Assembly (NCBI GenBank): GCA_041398905.1
Contig: JAWKTV010000004.1
Location: forward strand, 310,001-374,000
Reading direction: 5' to 3'
DNA: 64,000 nucleotides
Origin: JAWKTV01 sp041398905
Lineage (GTDB): Bacteria; Planctomycetota; Planctomycetia; Planctomycetales; Planctomycetaceae
In this document: in pieces, positions 59,857 through 64,000 of the stretch
Position numbering within the stretch: the stretch's first letter is position 1
Layout: each line of letters opens with the position of its first letter
Program-made: the position numbers and the translations under genes
The notes under the pieces: generated by a model
Seen by the model: only the letters and a program-made list of their open reading frames with translations
Told to the model about the DNA's origin: nothing
The model's database searches: none

Positions 59857-60345
59857 GTGGTGTCGCCGCTGTTGAAGTTCGTCAGACGAGTTCACATCGA
59901 TGCGCCGCCGGACGAGGTGTTCGCCTTTCACGAGCATCCGGATGCCCTGCGGCAGCTCATCCCGCCGTGGGAGAACATGCGGCCGGTCGAGTCGGATGGT
60001 TCGCTGACCGTGGGGAGTCGGGTGGTGCTGGCCGGGCGGGTACTGAAGTTCGTTCCAGTCCGCTGGGTGGCAGTGCATACGGAGTACGACCCGCCGCGGC
60101 TATTCGCGGACCGGCAGGAATCGGGGCCGTTCGCGTACTGGTATCATCGACATCGGGTCGAGGCGGATGGCGGCGGTGCGCTGCTGATCGACGAGGTGGA
60201 CTACGAGTTGCCTTTGGGGGGGATGGGCCGGTGGTTTGGTGACTGGCTGGTGCGGCGGCAGTTGGAAGCGATGTTCGCCTATCGCCACGAGACGACGAAA
60301 CGAGTGGTTGAAGCGGGACGGATGGAGCGAGCCGGGCAGCCATGA
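59857..60345 (+). CDS. SRPBCC (START-like) domain protein
   Basis: 162 residues. The helix-grip fold is recognisable from V-H-I-D-A-P-P-D-E-V-F-A-F-H, the middle P-P-W-E-N-M and the C-terminal helix R-R-Q-L-E-A-M-F-A-Y-R-H-E. Such domains bind hydrophobic ligands. No good ribosome binding site precedes the GTG, so it may instead be the C-terminal half of the membrane protein before it. Its stop overlaps the start of the next gene (ATGA). Confidence 0.65.
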   Translation: MVSPLLKFVRRVHIDAPPDEVFAFHEHPDALRQLIPPWENMRPVESDGSLTVGSRVVLAGRVLKFVPVRWVAVHTEYDPPRLFADRQESGPFAYWYHRHRVEADGGGALLIDEVDYELPLGGMGRWFGDWLVRRQLEAMFAYRHETTKRVVEAGRMERAGQP

Positions 60346-60791
60346 TGGACGACGTGATGCGGTGGCTGCTGGTGTCGCAGGCGGTATCGACTTTGTTGAT
60401 GGTCGGCCTGATCTGGTTCGTGCAGGTGGTGCATTACCCGCTGTTCGACGCCGTTGGCCGAGACCGATTCGCAGACTACGAACGTCGACACACGCTGCGC
60501 ACGACGTGGGTCGTCGGTCCGCCGATGTTGATTGAGGCGGTCAGCGCGACGCTGCTGTGCTGGTTAAAGCCGGCTGGTCTATCGGACTGGTCGGTTTGGG
60601 CCGGCCTGGCGATGCTGGCGCTGATCTGGCTGTCGACCGCAGTGGTGCAGGTGCCCTGTCACTCGAGACTGGAACGGGGATTTGACGAGGTGGCGTACCG
60701 TCGTCTGGTGCGGACGAACTGGCTGCGTACCGTGTTGTGGTCCGCGCGGGGTGGGCTGGCGTCGTGGATGTTGGTGACGGGCCTCGATTGA
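60342..60791 (+). CDS. Four-helix membrane protein, unknown function
   Basis: 149 residues with hydrophobic segments at about 8-30, 52-75, 82-102 and 125-145. The conserved-looking V-Q-V-V-H-Y-P-L-F and V-P-C-H-S-R-L lie near the membrane faces. The start overlaps the previous stop as ATGA, which suggests translational coupling with the SRPBCC gene. The family was not recognised. Confidence 0.7.
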   Translation: MMDDVMRWLLVSQAVSTLLMVGLIWFVQVVHYPLFDAVGRDRFADYERRHTLRTTWVVGPPMLIEAVSATLLCWLKPAGLSDWSVWAGLAMLALIWLSTAVVQVPCHSRLERGFDEVAYRRLVRTNWLRTVLWSARGGLASWMLVTGLD

Positions 60792-60862
60792 GGAGCCAAC
60801 TTGGCGAATATGCTGCGGTGAGTCGGAGCGGGAAAACTTCGGCGTGGCAGAAGGAGGGGGAG

Positions 60863-61360
60863 ATGAGAGCGAACTATCTGGGAGTGGGGCTGCCGGCGTT
60901 TGTGGGGTCGATTGGGCTGCTGCGCCGGATGGTTGACGAAGAGGAGGAGTGGCTGGCTGAATGGGATGAGTTCACGTCGGTCTACCGGTTTCCGCTGGCG
61001 CGGCGGATCGAGGGGACGAGCTACCGCAGTTGCCTCGAGCCGGCGGTGGCGGAGTCGTTCGGGCTGGATTCGCGGCGGGACTTCATTGTGTCCGGGCTGC
61101 CGAAGGCGCATTACCAGGCGCCGGTCGAGTGGGCAGTCGACGCACCGCCGCAGTGGGTGCTGGTCGAGTTCTTTCCGGTTGAGCTATATGGCCGGAGCGC
61201 GGTGGACAAGCTGGCGAGGGCGCGTACGCTGCGGTGGCTGTCCGGTGCGGAGCTGGTGGCGGGGAGTACGGCCGACGGGGCCGCGTTAGATCCGTATCAG
61301 TGCGAGCTGATTCGCCGGGCCGACGTGGTGGCCGCCCGGCACCGTGAGGCGGGCAAGTAG
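60863..61360 (+). CDS. Soluble protein of unknown function
   Basis: 165 residues from the ATG at 60863, which has an excellent ribosome binding site (AAGGAGGGGGAG). An in-frame upstream extension overlaps the previous gene and is rejected. It is a mixed alpha/beta protein with many Trp and Glu (E-E-E-E-W-L-A-E-W-D-E). No signal or known motif. It may end the operon begun at 59412. Confidence 0.6.
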   Translation: MRANYLGVGLPAFVGSIGLLRRMVDEEEEWLAEWDEFTSVYRFPLARRIEGTSYRSCLEPAVAESFGLDSRRDFIVSGLPKAHYQAPVEWAVDAPPQWVLVEFFPVELYGRSAVDKLARARTLRWLSGAELVAGSTADGAALDPYQCELIRRADVVAARHREAGK

Positions 61361-61393
61361 TCGCTGCGAGGAGTCGAGTGAGAGCGCAAACGA

Positions 61394-61426
61394 ACGGACC
61401 CGGTCGCAGTGATCGACCGGGTCCGT
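61394..61426. terminator. Bidirectional hairpin terminator
   Basis: A perfect 13-bp stem (ACGGACCCGGTCG with CGACCGGGTCCGT) and seven-base loop between two convergent genes. On the minus strand it is followed by TCGTTTG; neither side has a strong U-run. Confidence 0.7.
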
Positions 61427-61453
61427 GAAACGATTCGCAGGTTGTCGAGTGGA

Positions 61454-61732
61454 TTACTCGGCCTTCTTCTTGGGCTGGGCCTTGAACTCTTCGAGGGTCA
61501 GCTTGCCGTCCTTGTCCTTGTCCTTCCGCTCGAACATGGGCTTGGCCTTGGCTTCTTCCCGCTTGCCTTTGAACTCTTCAAAGGTCAGCTTGCCGTCGCT
61601 GTCCTTATCGAGCTTCTTGAACTGGGCCTCGGGATCGGGCTTCTTCTTCGGCTCGTCTGCGGCCGACGCCGGGCTGGCGATGGCGACGGACAGCACGGAC
61701 AACGCGAGCACACCAGTCATCCACTTCTTCAT
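61454..61732 (-). CDS. Small exported EF-hand protein
   Basis: 92 residues. A signal peptide ends A-S-P-A-S-A. Two EF-hand loops, D-K-D-S-D-G-K-L-T-F-E-E and D-K-D-K-D-G-K-L-T-L-E-E, have the full set of calcium ligands. The rest is Lys/Glu-rich. It probably binds Ca2+ outside the cytoplasm. EF-hand proteins of this kind are common in Planctomycetota. The start M-K-K-W is chosen for the signal peptide. Confidence 0.85.
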   Translation of the reverse strand: MKKWMTGVLALSVLSVAIASPASAADEPKKKPDPEAQFKKLDKDSDGKLTFEEFKGKREEAKAKPMFERKDKDKDGKLTLEEFKAQPKKKAE

Positions 61733-61930
61733 CGACGGGTCTCCGACGAAAATCGCATTGATGCCACCGCCGGACCATTGCCGACTGCCGAGGCATCCAA
61801 GACTGCTTATTCTGTCAGTGGCCGGGGGGGAAGCAAGCCTGCGCCGAACGGATTTCCCGGTGCCTGCAATCTTGAACTGGCGCGAAACCAAAGCGCGCGA
61901 CCGGTGTTGGCGACTGGCCGTGGTCGCTGG

Positions 61931-62248
61931 TCAGGGCTTCTCTTCGATCCCGCAGGCGCAGACCATCGCGCCGCAACCGGGACAACCCTGACCGTACTTA
62001 TCCTGCACGGCCTGCTCGAGATCGATGCCGGCGACGTTGGCGATCGTTGCCAGCCAGGCGAGTACGTCCGCGAATTCGGCGGCGAGGGCCGGCTTGTCGT
62101 CGCCACGCAGCGTGGCCGCCAGCTCGCCGACCTCTTCCATCAACCACATAAACGTGCCGTCGATGCCGCGGGCCTCGTCCTTACGGCTGTACATTCGGTC
62201 AATCAATGCCTGCAGGTCGCGAAGACTCAGCGGGGGTGTGTCATCCAT
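61931..62248 (-). CDS. MazG-like nucleotide pyrophosphohydrolase with C-terminal Cys cluster
   Basis: 105 residues. The MazG metal motif is E-E-V-G-E-L followed by E-F-A-D-V-L-A-W. It should hydrolyse a nucleoside triphosphate or related compound to the monophosphate. After the fold a tail carries C-P-G-C-x-x-x-x-C-x-C, a possible zinc ribbon. The ATG at 62248 is preferred; the upstream 13 codons to 62287 fall in a heptamer-like repeat (GAGTGTT-GAGGTTG, 62264-62277) and look non-coding. Confidence 0.82.
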   Translation of the reverse strand: MDDTPPLSLRDLQALIDRMYSRKDEARGIDGTFMWLMEEVGELAATLRGDDKPALAAEFADVLAWLATIANVAGIDLEQAVQDKYGQGCPGCGAMVCACGIEEKP

Positions 62249-62263
62249 CGGGTCGGCTGCGGG

Positions 62264-62277
62264 GAGTGTTGAGGTTG
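62264..62277 (+). repeat. Heptamer-like pair upstream of the MazG-like gene
   Basis: GAGTGTT then GAGGTTG. The first unit is identical to one in the element at 30536-30563. No opposite arm was found within 100 bases. This may be a remnant or chance. Confidence 0.3.
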
Positions 62278-62474
62278 ATGGGGGCATGAGGTGGCGACCG
62301 GTTTCACAGTGACTCGGACGCGATTGTGTGACCGGGCGCGGTGGCTTTGTACTGCGGCGAGCGCTGACACGGGAACGACCCGGACGCCTGGTGACCCGTT
62401 CCTGTAACGGGAGCGGGTCACCATGGCGATCGGGTCGCGCATGTGCATCGGCGAAGCCGCGGCGATGCGGTCGA

Positions 62475-64000
62475 CTACGCCGGGTAATCGGCCACGTAGA
62501 CGGCCTTCACCTGCGTGTAGTCGCGGAAGGTTTCTTCGCAGTTCACACCGCCGCCGGGGCCCCCGGAGATTCCCTGACCACCATAGGGAAGTCCGTAGGC
62601 GATGGAGTTGTGGCAGTTGACCTGCACGGTTCCATCGCGGAACTGCTTGGCGAGGGCGACGCCGCGTTCGATGTCGCGGGTCCAGACGCTCGCGCCGAGA
62701 CCGTAGGGCGAGCTGTTCGCGAGCTGCAGGGCCTGCTCAGCCGAGTCGACCGGGCAGATGGTGGCGTAGCAGTGGAAGACCTCCTGCGGGTTCACATCGA
62801 GGCCGGGCTGCGTTTTGTACAGGGCCGGCTTGATGTAGTAGCCATCACGACCGGGCACCTCGGCGACACCACCGGCCAGCAGCGCCTGCCCGCCGCGGGC
62901 GATGGTCTCCTGCTGGGCCTGCAGGATGCGACGACGCTGGGTGGGATTGATGACCGCCTGAGCTGGGTGCCTTCATCGGCCTGATAGCCGATCTTCAGAC
63001 CGGAGAAGAATGCCTGCTGAGCATCGATGAAGTCGTTGGCAATCTTTGATCGACGAAGACGCGATGGATCGTGCAGCAGGTTTGACCGAAGTGCTGGTTG
63101 GTGTAGCGTCCGATCATGCGGGCGACGAGTTCCGGGTCCGCGTCGCCAAGCACAATTGCTGAGCCGTTGCCGCCCATTTTCGCGCTTCATGCGGGTGCCA
63201 TGCCGATCGCAGGTCCTGAGGATCGCCTGCCCGACGCCGGGCGAGCCGGTGAAGGAGATGTACTTGACGCCGGGGTGCTCGGCGATCGCCTGTCCGGTGA
63301 TCTCGCCTCGGCCGGGGAGGACGTTGATGACGCCGGGCGGGAAGCCGGCTTCTTCGGCGAGCTTGGCGATGTACAAAGCCGAGAGGGGAGTGTCTTCGGC
63401 GGGCTTGATGAGGATGGTGTTGCCGGACAGCAGGGCCGGGAACATGAACCACGACGTCAGGACGATCGGGTAGTTCCAGGGGATGATGCCCGCGACGACG
63501 CCCCAAGGCTCGCGGTAGGTGAAGCCGCGTTGATTCTCGCCGATCGCCAGCGACGGGCCGTCGCCGAGCGGGATGTCGCGAGCGACGCCGCAGAAGTAAT
63601 CGGCGGTGCGCGGATCTGATCGAAGTCTCCCTCGGCGAGTTCCGAGACCTTGCCGCCGTCACGAATCTCGCAGGCCAGCAGCACGTCGCGATCCCGTTCA
63701 CACAGCTCAACGAGCTTGTTGACGAGTTCAATGCGGTCCTCGACGTCGAAGTCCCGCCAGCCGCGGACCCCGTCACCATGAAACGCCCGCGTCGCGGCTT
63801 CGACGGCCCGCGCCACTTCGGCATCGCCCATTTCGCAGATCCGCGCCAGTACCTCGCCTGAGCCGGGGTCGATCGTTTCGAAGGTGGCGTTCATCGAACC
63901 GGAAACGGACGCACCGTCGATGACCCCGCCCAGCGGCTTTCCGCCGTTGTTGCAGAACGCGGTGAACTTGGTGGGGGTGGTGAACTGACGGGCGGTGAGA
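62475..64000 (-). CDS. Aldehyde dehydrogenase family protein, N-terminus outside the window
   Basis: About 505 residues are present; the frame is open to the window end. ALDH motifs are visible once frames are joined: P-W-N-Y-P-I, K-P-A-E-D-T-P-L-S-A, F-T-G-S-P-G-V-G, the catalytic Glu in E-M-G-G-N (after removing one A of four near 63180), and the catalytic Cys in F-G-Q-T-C-C-T-I-H-R-V. It ends with Y-G-L-P-Y-G-G and C-E-E-T-F-R-D-Y. At least four frame corrections are needed (near 63612, 63180, 63045 and 62950). NAD(P)-dependent oxidation of an aldehyde is expected; the substrate is unknown. Confidence 0.85.

Overview
The window reads as a piece of a high-GC Planctomycetota chromosome. The marker genes are a DUF1559 protein with a prepilin-like N-terminus, a Cys-type sulfatase with its radical-SAM maturase nearby, a very large secreted PQQ-propeller protein, a heme c-containing membrane-bound-dehydrogenase-type protein, and a GldF/GldG-like ABC cluster with a DUF4340 protein. 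No phage, insertion sequence, plasmid or CRISPR array was seen.

Layout. 1-5.1 kb: metG (cut by the window start), tRNA-Leu(UAG), a secreted FAD-dependent oxidoreductase and a MoxR-type ATPase. 5.3-10.1 kb: a DUF2617-like protein, an exported Gly/Gln-rich protein, enolase, and an exported Ala-rich coiled coil built on exact 21-residue repeats. 10.1-16.3 kb, minus strand: ABC ATPase, permease-GldG fusion, DUF4340 protein, then tRNA-Glu(CUC). 16.5-23.3 kb: class V aminotransferase, DedA protein, metallophosphatase, hot-dog thioesterase, ArsR-type regulator, an SDR without its catalytic Tyr, a MoaD/ThiS-like protein ending in Gly-Gly, and a membrane protein. 23.3-32.9 kb: the giant PQQ protein, the DUF1559 protein and the heme c protein. 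32.9-49.3 kb, minus strand: the core information-processing block. In transcription order it is tRNA-Thr(UGU), tRNA-Tyr, tRNA-Gly, tRNA-Thr(GGU), tuf, rpmG, tRNA-Trp, secE, nusG, rplK, rplA, rplJ, rplL, rpoB, rpoC, a terminator, then tsaD. 49.4-64 kb: a GH-like secreted protein, small conserved proteins, DUF309, the anaerobic sulfatase maturase with a SEC-C tail, ligA, a sulfatase, a membrane/SRPBCC group, an EF-hand protein, a MazG-like protein and an aldehyde dehydrogenase cut by the window end.

Two cautions apply throughout. First, at least 14 genes need one or more single-base frame corrections, and those I could resolve to a base lie mostly in short G/C or A runs. This includes indispensable genes (metG, nusG), so I treat it as sequence error rather than gene decay. 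Coordinates of such genes span the reconstructed gene. Second, because GC is high there are many long antisense open frames; these were left out.

The most unusual structural signal is a family of short inverted-repeat elements whose arms are tandem heptamers (roughly G-R-G-T-N-N-T). One lies inside the heme c dehydrogenase gene, one in the rpoB-rpoC spacer, and single arms occur at two further places.
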